Source: Arthrobacter sp. V1I7
Lineage (GTDB): Bacteria; Actinomycetota; Actinomycetes; Actinomycetales; Micrococcaceae
Direction of reading: 5' to 3'
Length of the DNA stretch: 64,000 bases
Assembly: GCF_030817015.1 (NCBI RefSeq)
Contig: NZ_JAUSYS010000001.1
Coordinates: forward strand, 620,001 to 684,000
Shown here: positions 1 through 7,239 of the stretch, in pieces
Numbering within the stretch: the stretch's first letter is position 1
Layout of the letters: every line of letters starts with the position of its first letter
Notes under the pieces: model-generated
The model's input: only the letters and a program-made list of their open reading frames with translations
Database searches by the model: none
What the model was told of the DNA's origin: nothing
Position numbers and translations under genes: made by a program

Positions 1-804
1 ATGTCAGCGGCTCATGGGTGAGGAAATTGAACCACCAGGCCGGGCGGTAGGACGCGTCCAATATGGTCTTGAGCGTCAGCGCGGGCGGAATGGTCATGCC
101 GTTGCGGACGTCGCGGAGCCGGGCGCCGGCGACGGCGGTGTCCACCGTGACCATGAGGGTGTCATTGCCCGCCTGGGCGGCCCGCTCGATGAGTTCCAGC
201 GAACGGTCCCGGTCTGTCCACAGGTAGAGCTGGAACCAGTTCCGGCCGTCCGGGGCTGCCGCCGCCACGTCCTCGATGGACGCCGTGCCCATGGTCGACA
301 AGGTGTAGGGGATGCCCGCTTCGGCGGCGGCACGGGAGCCTGCATACTCTCCCTCCGACTGCATCATCCGGGTGAATCCGGTGGGTGCGATCCCTACCGG
401 CAGCCGGGACGGCTTTCCCAGGATCTCCGTGCCAAGATCGACCTTGGAGACATCCCGCAGGATGCCGGGCCGGAACTCGATGTCCAGGAACGCCTGGCGG
501 GCGCGCGGCGCAGCGTGATCTCGGCTTCAGCAGCGCCGTCGGTGTAGTCGAAGGGCGCCTGGGGCGTGCGCCGCTTGGCCAGGTCGCGGAGGTCCCAGAT
601 GGTGCTGGCGCGGCGGAGCCTGGCGGCCCGGCTGAACTCCGGCTTCTTGAACTGCATCAGCGGGGCGAGGTCCGAGTACTTCGGGATGCGGCGCTTCAGG
701 GCGGCCGGAACAAGCCCGGCCGCGACGGCGGGCTGGCCGTTCGGCAAGGTGTCTGGCGGGGTGCTGGGCGCCTCGGGGTTGCCGGGCTCGATGGTGTGCG
801 TCAT
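1..804 (-). pseudogene. FMN-dependent L-lactate dehydrogenase/monooxygenase, frameshifted and cut by the window edge
   Basis: The minus strand encodes the N-terminal part of an alpha-hydroxy-acid oxidising flavoprotein (lldD / lactate 2-monooxygenase family), which oxidises L-lactate with FMN. Recognisable segments include [17 protein letters not shown], then, in another frame, [36 protein letters not shown] and [17 protein letters not shown]. The ATG at 804 (MTHTIEPG) is the likely start. The two parts lie in different frames. The switch falls in a GC-only run near 501-510, where the expected RRARQAF is read as RRAPARR; this is explained by an extra GC dinucleotide (or one missing base). The second frame stays open to base 1, so the C-terminal half, including the catalytic His, lies outside the window. 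A sequencing error is as likely as a true pseudogene. No divergent partner gene lies next to its start. Confidence 0.75.
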
Positions 805-1055
805 GGTTGCCTCCGGGCAGGTCTCGTGGTGCGGGATGTTCTGCGTGCGGCGAAGCTCCGCCGGCTGTGGGTCCAACCCGAGTCTAGGCACTTGAAGCCG
901 TGGGTGTTGCTGGAATCCTGGGCAGCCTCACGGGCGCGTCCGGCGTCTCCCTCGCTCGCCGAGGCCGCCGGCTGCTGGAGGCGCCACGGCGGCACGGCGC
1001 CGGGCGGAGCACCGCGGCATTCCGGCTGCCGCGGCGCAATGTTACGCACCCCGTT

Positions 1056-1085
1056 TTGCCGCAGGGACGTTCCCGGGGCTATGGT
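1056..1085 (+). promoter_or_regulatory. Putative promoter of the aro leader transcript
   Basis: TTGCCG (1056-1061) and TATGGT (1080-1085) are spaced by 18 bases, a reasonable -35/-10 pair. The expected transcription start is about base 1092-1093, at the ATG of the leader peptide, which would make the leader mRNA leaderless. Leaderless mRNAs are common in actinobacteria. The pair was found by eye only. Confidence 0.4.
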
Positions 1086-1092
1086 CAGCGCT

Positions 1093-1152
1093 ATGACAAA
1101 CCGTTGGTATGCGTATTTTTCGTTGGCTCTGGAGGGGCCCGCGTCTAACTGA
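1093..1152 (+). CDS. Aromatic amino acid leader peptide (19 aa)
   Basis: A 19-codon reading frame, MTNRWYAYFSLALEGPASN, lies 113 bases before the DAHP synthase gene. Residues 5-9 are Trp-Tyr-Ala-Tyr-Phe, so all three aromatic end products of the pathway are sampled within five codons. Ribosome stalling on such clusters is the basis of classical amino-acid attenuation, and leader peptides of this kind are known before aro and trp genes in actinobacteria. The hairpins that follow (1122-1204) fit the same model. An in-frame ATG at 1081 is an alternative start, but neither ATG has a good Shine-Dalgarno; the proposed promoter would place the mRNA 5' end at 1093. Confidence 0.6.
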   Translation: MTNRWYAYFSLALEGPASN

Positions 1153-1204
1153 CACGCATCCAACCTTCCTTCAGAGCCAACAGGGCAGAGATCATTCTCT
1201 GCCC
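1122..1204 (+). promoter_or_regulatory. Putative transcription attenuator before DAHP synthase
   Basis: Two hairpins can form. Arm 1 (1122-1131, GTTGGCTCTG), starting right after the aromatic codons, is perfectly complementary over 10 bases to arm 2 (1172-1181, CAGAGCCAAC). Arm 3 (1183-1190, GGGCAGAG) pairs perfectly with arm 4 (1197-1204, CTCTGCCC), followed by TTCGCCATTTC. The arms share the CTCTG/CAGAG core, so 1:3 and 2:4 pairings are also possible and would be mutually exclusive with 1:2 and 3:4. A ribosome stalled on the Trp/Tyr/Phe codons would cover arm 1. This layout fits attenuation, but the U-tract after arm 4 is weak, so translational control of the downstream start is an alternative. 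Confidence 0.5.
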
Positions 1205-1265
1205 TTCGCCATTTCCCGGCGGGTTCTGATCAGGGCCCGCTCCGTAACCGGAACAGGACCTCAGC

Positions 1266-2378
1266 ATGAGCATCGAAGCAGCCCCCGAATCCCAGCAGTC
1301 CACGTCCAATCTCCGTGTCAGCGAGTTCACCTCGCTGCCCACGCCGCAGGCCATGATGGCTGAGCTGCCGCTCGACACCCAGGCCGCCGAGGTCGTCGGA
1401 CGCGGCCGGGACGAGGTCCGGGCCATCCTGGACGGCGTCGATGACCGGCTCCTGGTGATCGTCGGGCCTTGTTCGATCCATGACCCCAAGGCCGGGCTGG
1501 AGTACGCCCGCCGGCTGGTCAGCCAGGCCGAAAAGCACCGCGAAGACCTGCTGATCGTGATGCGCACCTACTTCGAGAAGCCGAGGACCACGGTGGGCTG
1601 GAAGGGCCTGATCAACGATCCTCAGCTCGATGGCAGCCACGACATTGCCGCCGGGCTCCGGGCCGCCCGCCGGTTCCTGCAGCAGATCACCGCGCTCGGC
1701 CTGCCCACGGCCACCGAATTCCTCGAGCCGATCAGCCCCCAGTACATGGCGGACCTCGTCTCCTGGGGTGCCATCGGGGCGCGGACAACCGAAAGCCAGA
1801 TCCACCGGCAGCTGGCGTCGGGGCTTTCCATGCCGATCGGCTTCAAGAACGGGACCGACGGCGACCTCCAGGTCGCGCTGGACGCGTGCAGCGCCGCCGG
1901 CGCGGCCCAGGCCTTCCTCGGGATCGACGATGAGGGCCGGGCGGCGCTCGTATCCACGGCCGGCAATCGGGACGCCCACATCATCCTCCGCGGCGGACGC
2001 AAGGGCCCCAACTACTCTGCCGCAGACGTCGAGGCCGCCTCCGCCACGTTGGCCGCGCGGCAGCTGAATCCGCGCCTGATCGTGGATGCGAGCCACGCCA
2101 ACAGCGGCAAGAGCCACCATCGGCAGGCCGAGGTGGCCCTCGAGATCGGTTCCCAGCTGGAAACCGGGGGACCATCGGCGGGCGCAATCGCGGGCATCAT
2201 GCTCGAGAGCTTCCTGGTCGGCGGGGCGCAGAACCTGGACGTTGCGGCGCACGCCGCGGGACGGGACGATCTGCTCTACGGCCAGAGCGTCACCGATGCG
2301 TGCATGGACTGGCAGGTGACGGCGTCGGTCCTGGGGCAGCTGGCGGCGTCCGCACGGACGCGCCGGACCCGGGGCTAG
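1266..2378 (+). CDS. aroG: 3-deoxy-7-phosphoheptulonate synthase (class I DAHP synthase)
   Basis: This enzyme catalyses the first step of the shikimate pathway, condensing phosphoenolpyruvate with erythrose 4-phosphate in the cytosol. The 370-residue product has the class I (AroFGH) signatures: VGPCSIHD at about 66-73, MRTYFEKPRTTVGWKG at about 99-114 and DASHANSGKSH near 275. Its length matches AroG-type enzymes rather than the longer class II form. The ATG at 1266 is used; the preceding bases have only a weak Shine-Dalgarno. The aromatic leader peptide and hairpins just upstream suggest control by the supply of aromatic aminoacyl-tRNA. Which amino acid inhibits the enzyme allosterically cannot be read from the sequence. 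Confidence 0.93.
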   Translation: MSIEAAPESQQSTSNLRVSEFTSLPTPQAMMAELPLDTQAAEVVGRGRDEVRAILDGVDDRLLVIVGPCSIHDPKAGLEYARRLVSQAEKHREDLLIVMRTYFEKPRTTVGWKGLINDPQLDGSHDIAAGLRAARRFLQQITALGLPTATEFLEPISPQYMADLVSWGAIGARTTESQIHRQLASGLSMPIGFKNGTDGDLQVALDACSAAGAAQAFLGIDDEGRAALVSTAGNRDAHIILRGGRKGPNYSAADVEAASATLAARQLNPRLIVDASHANSGKSHHRQAEVALEIGSQLETGGPSAGAIAGIMLESFLVGGAQNLDVAAHAAGRDDLLYGQSVTDACMDWQVTASVLGQLAASARTRRTRG

Positions 2379-2490
2379 GGACGGTGCCCGACGGGAACTG
2401 CGATGTCGTCCCGGGCGACTCCCCAAATAAGGTCGTGATTTCCGCATTGCCTGCGGAAAGTCCGGTGGGATTACTGCGCAAGTCTTTCAC

Positions 2491-2509
2491 AGGGGCACCA
2501 AGAGCCCCT
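2491..2509 (+). terminator. Weak hairpin between aroG and the BldC-like gene
   Basis: AGGGGC (2491-2496) pairs with GCCCCT (2504-2509) across a 7-base loop. A second short stem lies at 2439-2459 (TTTCCGC/GCGGAAA). Neither has a U-tract. They may end the aroG transcript. Confidence 0.25.
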
Positions 2510-2605
2510 AGAGTATCTATCACATGGTTGTTGGATGGCTCAGCATCGGCGCACCGCCATGTCATCTAGATAGGGCTGCCGCTTGTTGAGTAAGGAATAA
2601 AAGAA

Positions 2606-2818
2606 ATGTCACCGGAGGCCAACTTCTCCAATGCTCGATTCTTGACCGTGGCTGAAGTCGCGGAGCTCATGCGCGTGTCCAAAATGACGGTGTATCGTCT
2701 CGTGCACTCCGGCGAGATGCCCGCCGTCCGATTCGGCCGCTCGTACCGGGTGCCGGAAAGCGCCGTCGAACAGTATCTCAAGGGTGCCGTAGTCGACGGA
2801 CGCACCGAGACTGCCTGA
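2606..2818 (+). CDS. BldC-like helix-turn-helix DNA-binding protein (70 aa)
   Basis: A small excisionase/MerR-type DNA-binding protein. The core FLTVAEVAELMRVSKMTVYR (about residues 11-30) is the helix-turn-helix, followed by a wing-like GEMPAVRFGRSYRVPESAVE. Length and fold resemble Streptomyces BldC and the SinR/Xis-like small regulators common in actinobacteria. There is no phage integrase beside it, so a chromosomal regulator is more likely than a phage excisionase. It lies upstream of the bS22 gene in the same direction. Its targets cannot be inferred from this window. Confidence 0.8.
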   Translation: MSPEANFSNARFLTVAEVAELMRVSKMTVYRLVHSGEMPAVRFGRSYRVPESAVEQYLKGAVVDGRTETA

Positions 2819-3009
2819 ATCCCTTAGATCGGAAGACCGCGTCCGCGGGCCTGTGCCGCGGCGTCGGTCATGGTGTGCCCCGGATAGGCGGTACCCTGTT
2901 AAGGAACGTTTTACGTCATTGTAAGAACCTGTCAGTTGCACAGTCTGCTGCTTAGCCCGCGGACCCTTCCCAACAGGCAGGTACTACATCTAGCCGGTAA
3001 GGAACTTTC

Positions 3010-3108
3010 GTGGGTTCAGTTATTAAGAAGCGTCGCAAGCGTATGGCCAAGAAGAAGCACCGCAAGCTGCTTCGCAAGACGCGCCACCAGCGCCGCAATA
3101 AGAAGTAG
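3010..3108 (+). CDS. 30S ribosomal protein bS22 (AURKAIP1/COX24 domain, 32 aa)
   Basis: A 33-codon gene starting with GTG encodes MGSVIKKRRKRMAKKKHRKL and a further 12 basic residues ending in RRNKK. This is the very short, Lys/Arg-rich actinobacterial protein with the AURKAIP1/COX24 motif, identified in mycobacterial ribosome structures as bS22 on the small subunit. The AAGGAA at 2999-3004 is a good Shine-Dalgarno and fixes the GTG start. A strong terminator follows at 3132-3168. Confidence 0.9.
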   Translation: MGSVIKKRRKRMAKKKHRKLLRKTRHQRRNKK

Positions 3109-3131
3109 CAATTCTTCGAACTGCGTGAGAG

Positions 3132-3168
3132 ATGCCCGCTGCCTTCCAGGTGGCGGGCATTTTCTTTT
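3132..3168 (+). terminator. Rho-independent terminator of the bS22 gene
   Basis: ATGCCCGC (3132-3139) pairs perfectly with GCGGGCAT (3153-3160), followed by TTTCTTTT. It stands between the bS22 gene and the convergent HAD phosphatase gene. Confidence 0.85.
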
Positions 3169-3209
3169 GGCCTTACCGCGGCGGAAGCGGACGGCTCAAC
3201 CCACAGGGG

Positions 3210-4028
3210 TCAGCGGGTGGGGCCCCGGAAGCGGGAGAAGCCCCGCCACAGGCCGTAAATGGCCCCGCCGACCGTGGCCGCCTTGAGGCCCAGCGTGGCG
3301 GCCCGCCGCCCGGAGCGGAAGTCGTAGACGGGCCAGTTGTTTTCCCGGGCATGGCGCCGCAGCCGGGAGTCGGGGTTGATCGCCACGGGGTGCCCCACCA
3401 TGCTCAGCAGCGGAATGTCGTTGTGGGAATCGCTGTAGGCCCAGCACCGGCTGAGGTCCAGGCCTTCGACCCGTGCCATCTCCCGCACTGCCACGGCCTT
3501 GGCCGGGCCGTGCAGGATGTCGCCCACCAGCCGCCCCGTGTACGAGCCGTCCAGGATCTCGCCGACGGTGCCAAGGGCTCCCGTGAGTCCCAGCCGGCTG
3601 GCGATCACGGTGGCGACCTCGATCGGCGTGGCGGTCACCAGCCAGACCCTGCGGCCTACCCTGAGATGCTGCTCGGCCAGGGCCTTGGCTCCCGGCCAGA
3701 TGCGGGATTCGATCATCTCGTCGTAGACTTCTTCGCCGAGGGCCTCGACGTCCTCGACCGTGAAACCGGAGGCCAGCGTCAGGGCAGAGTCGCGGACGGC
3801 GTGTACATCGTCGATGTTTTCGCCGCGCAGCACGAACATGAGCTGCTTCCACGCAAAGCCGGCCGCCTGGGGGATGGTGAACGCCCCGCGCTGGTGCATT
3901 TTGCGGGCCACATGGAACAGGCTGGCGCCCTTCATGAGGGTATTGTCGACGTCGAAAAAGGCCGCTTCGCCGTGCTGCGGTGCTGCAGCAGGCTGCGTGA
4001 CCACAGCGACGTACTTCTCCTCGGGCAT
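3210..4028 (-). CDS. HAD-IB family hydrolase (SerB-like phosphatase)
   Basis: A 272-residue HAD-superfamily phosphatase of subfamily IB. Motif I is FFDVDNT with the nucleophile pair Asp26/Asp28; motif II is VTATP (about 131-135); a Lys near 177 and the acidic motif YSDSHND (Asp200, Asp204) complete the active site. The family hydrolyses small phosphomonoesters such as phosphoserine or lysophospholipid-type substrates, but the substrate here cannot be assigned. It is a single gene, convergent with bS22 and divergent from the glutaredoxin gene, with a duplicated 52-bp segment in the divergent gap. Confidence 0.82.
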   Translation of the reverse strand: MPEEKYVAVVTQPAAAPQHGEAAFFDVDNTLMKGASLFHVARKMHQRGAFTIPQAAGFAWKQLMFVLRGENIDDVHAVRDSALTLASGFTVEDVEALGEEVYDEMIESRIWPGAKALAEQHLRVGRRVWLVTATPIEVATVIASRLGLTGALGTVGEILDGSYTGRLVGDILHGPAKAVAVREMARVEGLDLSRCWAYSDSHNDIPLLSMVGHPVAINPDSRLRRHARENNWPVYDFRSGRRAATLGLKAATVGGAIYGLWRGFSRFRGPTR

Positions 4029-4069
4029 ATATCGAGTCTAGTCACTGCCGCGACGGGCCCCGTCGCACT

Positions 4070-4183
4070 GATGGCCCGGAGCGCGGACGGCCCGGAGCGC
4101 GACGGCCGCGCGTCGACGCCGGATGGCCCGGAGCGCGAACGGCCCGGGACGCGACGGCCGCGCGTCGACGCCGGATGGCCCGC
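4070..4183. repeat. 52-bp tandem duplication in a divergent promoter region
   Basis: Two head-to-tail copies (4070-4121 and 4122-4173), each beginning GATGGCCCGGAGCGCG and containing CGCGCGTCGACGCCG, are followed by about 10 bases of a third copy. They differ at only a few positions. They fill the gap between the divergent HAD phosphatase and glutaredoxin genes. Their GC content is very high, and no clear promoter is visible inside them. Confidence 0.85.
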
Positions 4184-4200
4184 CGGGCTACCGTGGAAAC

Positions 4201-4473
4201 ATGTCCAAGCCCGCGCCCCTCCCCGATGTAGTTCTGATCACCAAAGCTGACTGCCACCTCTGCGCCGAGGCGCGCGCCGCCGTCGGGCGTGTCACCGCCG
4301 CCCTGGGCATCGGCTGGACCGAGCAGTCGGTCGATCAGGACACGGCGCTCCGAGAGCGCTTCGCCGAGGAGATTCCCGTGGTGCTCGTCGACGGCATCCA
4401 GCGGGATTTCTGGAAGATCGACGAAGTCCGGCTCGCCCGGACCCTGCGGCGGGCGCTGGACGCGCAGTCCTGA
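4201..4473 (+). CDS. Glutaredoxin-family protein (90 aa)
   Basis: A small thioredoxin-fold protein with the redox motif CHLC in LITKADCHLCAEA (about residues 12-24) and the conserved cis-Pro segment EEIPVVLVDG. This is the DUF836/glutaredoxin-like type found in many actinobacteria, expected to take part in thiol-disulfide exchange in the cytosol; its partner is unknown. The ATG at 4201 begins MSKPAPLPD. It lies 61 bases upstream of rex in the same direction, so the two may be co-transcribed, which would place a thiol redox protein beside an NADH sensor. Confidence 0.82.
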   Translation: MSKPAPLPDVVLITKADCHLCAEARAAVGRVTAALGIGWTEQSVDQDTALRERFAEEIPVVLVDGIQRDFWKIDEVRLARTLRRALDAQS

Positions 4474-4546
4474 GCGCGAGTGCTTTGTTGGCTGAACTGC
4501 GTGGGCTCTAGAGTGGGAAGCACAACGCGACGCAATGGAGCAGATA

Positions 4547-5242
4547 GTGACTTCGCTGGATTCATCTCCCGAGGCTGTGCCCGGGGGAGCCGGGTCTGCC
4601 GCCAAGCAGATTCCGCCCGCGGCCGTAGCCCGGCTGACGATTTATCTGCGCGCCCTCACCACACTGCTGGCCGAGGGGGTGGACCGGGTTTCGTCCGAGT
4701 CCCTCGCCGAGGCCTCCGGCGTCAGCTCTTCCACGCTCCGCAAGGACCTGTCCTACGTGGGTTCCTATGGGACGCGCGGGGTGGGCTACGAGGTTCAATA
4801 CCTCAACCGGAATATTGCCGCCGCGCTGGGGCTGACGCACGACTGGAAGGTCGCGATTGTCGGCGCCGGCAACCTGGGCAAAGCCCTGGCCCGGTACGGC
4901 GGCTTTGAATCCCGTGGGTTTGAGATCGTTGCGATCTTTGACGCCGACCAGATGGTGGTCGGCAGCGAAGTGGGCTGGCTGCGGGTCAGCGACGCGGCGG
5001 ACCTCGAATCGGTCCTATTGCGGACGGGCACAAATATGGTGGTCCTGGCGCTCCCCGCCACGGTGGCGCAGAGCGTGTGCGACCGCGTCGTTGCCGCCGG
5101 CGTGCGGAGCATCCTCAGCTTTGCCCCCGTGATGCTGCAAGTACCGCCGGGCGTCAACCTCCGGAAGGTGGATATGGCAACTGAGCTCCAGATCCTTGCC
5201 TACCACGCACAAAGGGCGCAGGACCCGGAGGACGTCGACTAG
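4547..5242 (+). CDS. rex: Redox-sensing transcriptional repressor Rex
   Basis: Rex represses respiratory and fermentation genes and leaves DNA when NADH rises. The N-terminal winged helix (ASGVSSSTLRKDLSYVGSYG) is followed by a Rossmann NAD(H)-binding domain with VGAGNLGKALARY and a C-terminal dimerisation helix. GTG at 4547 is preferred as the start because GGAG lies at 4537-4540; an in-frame ATG at 4535 would add four residues. In Arthrobacter-type genomes rex often lies near glutaredoxin and haem or cytochrome genes, in keeping with the cytochrome c operon a few kilobases away. No clear Rex box was found in front of the gene. Confidence 0.93.
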   Translation: MTSLDSSPEAVPGGAGSAAKQIPPAAVARLTIYLRALTTLLAEGVDRVSSESLAEASGVSSSTLRKDLSYVGSYGTRGVGYEVQYLNRNIAAALGLTHDWKVAIVGAGNLGKALARYGGFESRGFEIVAIFDADQMVVGSEVGWLRVSDAADLESVLLRTGTNMVVLALPATVAQSVCDRVVAAGVRSILSFAPVMLQVPPGVNLRKVDMATELQILAYHAQRAQDPEDVD

Positions 5243-5289
5243 CGTCAGACGTTCCGGTTCCTGCGCCCAGGGCGCCGGAGGTTGGCGGA

Positions 5290-6012
5290 TTAGTTCCGGA
5301 AGGGGCCGCCCGGCTGTGCGTAGGGATTGGCGAAAGGCTGCTGCTTGCGGAAGTACGGGGAGGTCGCCGGCAGGTAAAGCATCACGATGCCCGCGATGCC
5401 GGCCAGCACCGCGAGGGTGCCGATGCTCAGCGGGAACAGGCTGAAGACCGACAGCGCAGCGAAGACCGTGCCCAGAATCCGGGCCCAGTTCTTACCCTTG
5501 CGGACGTTGAGCGCCACGAGGGCGTAAAGGGCCGTACTGATCACGGCGAACACCACGATGGTCCCGACCAGGAAGGGCCTGATGTCGTTGAAATTGACGT
5601 CCGCGCCGCTGGCCGCCATCTGCTCCTGGAACATGTCCCGCACCGCGGGGGTATCCAAGGTGCCGATGGACAGCAGGAGCGAGAGCAGCCACAGCACGCC
5701 GGAGGCGACAATCAGCCAGAAGGCAATGTTGACGAGCTTGGGCACACCGTCGCCCGTTTGCTGCTGGCCTGCGGAGTACTGGGCGTAGGGGGACTGGCCG
5801 TACTGGGGTGCGTTCTGCCCGTACGGCGGGGTGGGGGGCGTCTGCTGGCCGTACTGGGGCGCGTTCTGGCCGTACTGGGGTGCGTTCTGCCCGTACGGCG
5901 GGGTGGGGGGCGTCTGTTGGCCGTACTGCGGCGCGTTCTGGCCGTACTGCGGCGTGGGCTCGCCCGGAACAGGACCGTCCGGGCTTGACGGCGGGACTGG
6001 AGGAATACTCAT
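5290..6012 (-). CDS. Pro/Gln/Tyr-rich four-helix membrane protein (240 aa), unknown function
   Basis: The first ~100 residues are low-complexity, built from repeats of PQYGQ and TPPTPPYGQNA. The rest contains about four hydrophobic helices (for example FWLIVASGVLWLLSLLLSIG and the segment after DIRPFLVGTIVV). ATG at 6012 (MSIPPVPPSS) is chosen because GAAGGA precedes it; an ATG at 6108 would add an unconvincing Arg-rich extension. It is paralogous in layout and transmembrane pattern to its neighbour at 6247-6996 (shared GKNWARILGTVFA versus GREWARFALTILA). Such proteins are widespread and uncharacterised in Micrococcaceae. No function is proposed. Confidence 0.7.
   Translation of the reverse strand: MSIPPVPPSSPDGPVPGEPTPQYGQNAPQYGQQTPPTPPYGQNAPQYGQNAPQYGQQTPPTPPYGQNAPQYGQSPYAQYSAGQQQTGDGVPKLVNIAFWLIVASGVLWLLSLLLSIGTLDTPAVRDMFQEQMAASGADVNFNDIRPFLVGTIVVFAVISTALYALVALNVRKGKNWARILGTVFAALSVFSLFPLSIGTLAVLAGIAGIVMLYLPATSPYFRKQQPFANPYAQPGGPFRN
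5800..5943 (-). repeat. 72-bp in-frame tandem repeat coding for 24-residue units
   Basis: The segment starting TGCGTTCTGCCCGTACGGCG recurs 72 bases apart (5809 and 5881), giving two near-identical 24-residue units rich in Tyr, Gln, Pro and Asn inside the membrane protein's N-terminal tail. In-frame repeats of this size readily change copy number by slippage or recombination. Confidence 0.8.
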
Positions 6013-6246
6013 GGGCGGTCCTTCATATGTCGATCTGGATCGGCTACCGGGACCAGTAATCCTTGCCCTGCCCCCAGCATGGTTTAGTTCAACCGTACAG
6101 CGGGCCAACCGCTGCAGGGATCATTCCCGAGAGGTATTTTCAGCCATGATCCGGAGGTTCAGCCCGGACGGCGGCAGGCCACCATCGGCGGCGCCCCTTA
6201 GCGGCTTTTCAGCGACTCTTCCGGGTACTCCGGCCGCACCCCGCGA

Positions 6247-6996
6247 TCAGACTCGGCCGCGCAGTGACGCGAACCAGGCCTGGGAATTAGGCAGCCACAT
6301 CAGCACGGTGGCCGCGAGGCTGATGATGAAGCCCGGCCAACTGCTGCCGCTCCGGCCGTCCGTGGCGCTGGCGCTGATGATGGTCAGGAGCAGGGATACC
6401 CCGGCCAGGATCGTGAGGGCGAACCGGGCCCATTCGCGGCCTTCCTTCATTTTCATGGCCAGGATGATTTGGGCCGCGGCCAAGGCAAGCGCCGCCAGCA
6501 CCAGCAGCAGCACCATGATGCCGATGCCGGGAGCGACGGCCAGAAGGACGAAGGATCCGAAGAGGCCGACAACTCCTCCCAGCAGGCCGAGCAGACCTCC
6601 GATGAGCCAGATCCAATAGGAGACCTTCAGCTCGATTGGCATGTTGGCGACGCTGAACATGCCGGAGAAGCCCCCTTGGGGCATGACATCGCTGACGTTC
6701 CGGGGCCGGTCGGCGGGCATCTCAAAGCGGAAGCCGCCCGGAGCCGCGGGCTGCCCTGGCGGCTGAAAGCCCGGAGCCTGGCCGTAGCCCTGTTGTGGTG
6801 GCTGGCCAAAGCCCTGCGGCGGCCCGTAATGACCCTGCTGCGGCGGCTGGTAGCCCGCTCCGGCGGGAGCTCCGTCCGGAGAACCGGCCGGCGGACCGGC
6901 GGGAGGCGGTTCGGAGCCGGTTGGCGGAACGTTGCCGGGCTGTGGGGGCTGGGCACCCGGCTGCTGCGGCGGCGGTACCTCGTTAGGGTTGCTCAT
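6247..6996 (-). CDS. Pro/Gly/Gln-rich four-helix membrane protein (249 aa), paralogue of the previous gene
   Basis: Residues 1-110 are a Pro/Gly/Gln tail (MSNPNEVPPPQQPGAQPP and repeats of PPQQGYG), and the C-terminal half holds about four transmembrane helices (YWIWLIGGLLGLLGGVVGLF, and the segment starting VAPGIGIMVLL). ATG at 6996 is used, with GAGAG upstream. The helical half, including GREWARFALTILAGVSLLL, matches the neighbouring protein in arrangement, so the pair looks like an old tandem duplication with diverged tails. The disordered, probably cytosolic tail suggests a scaffolding or interaction role, but this is inference only. Confidence 0.68.
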   Translation of the reverse strand: MSNPNEVPPPQQPGAQPPQPGNVPPTGSEPPPAGPPAGSPDGAPAGAGYQPPQQGHYGPPQGFGQPPQQGYGQAPGFQPPGQPAAPGGFRFEMPADRPRNVSDVMPQGGFSGMFSVANMPIELKVSYWIWLIGGLLGLLGGVVGLFGSFVLLAVAPGIGIMVLLLVLAALALAAAQIILAMKMKEGREWARFALTILAGVSLLLTIISASATDGRSGSSWPGFIISLAATVLMWLPNSQAWFASLRGRV

Positions 6997-7189
6997 GGCT
7001 CTCACTGTAGACCGCGACACCCCCGTTATCTAGGGAATTTCAGCCCGGTCCAGAGCATGTCGGAACCGGTCCTGGCTGGTCGGCAAGGCCGGCGGCAAGC
7101 AGGTGGGAAATCGTGGGCCAGGTCAGCGTCATACCGAGGCTCGCTGGCTGCCCGGCAGTTGAACGCCACTGGTAAGCGGTTAAACAAGA

Positions 7190-7224
7190 GCACCCCGCTC
7201 CATCCCGGGGATGGAACGGGGTGC
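7190..7224 (-). terminator. Terminator of the yceI-like gene
   Basis: Read on the minus strand, GCACCCCGTTCCAT pairs with ATGGAGCGGGGTGC (one G-U type mismatch) around CCCCGGG, followed by TCTTGTTT. It lies just beyond the stop codon at 7240. Confidence 0.8.
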
Positions 7225-7239
7225 CGCTGCAGCGGACGA

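Noticed and set aside
4490..4546. Rex box upstream of rex
   Set aside because: TTTGTTGGCTGAACTGC has only partial resemblance to TTGTGAA-N6-TTCACAA and lacks symmetry.
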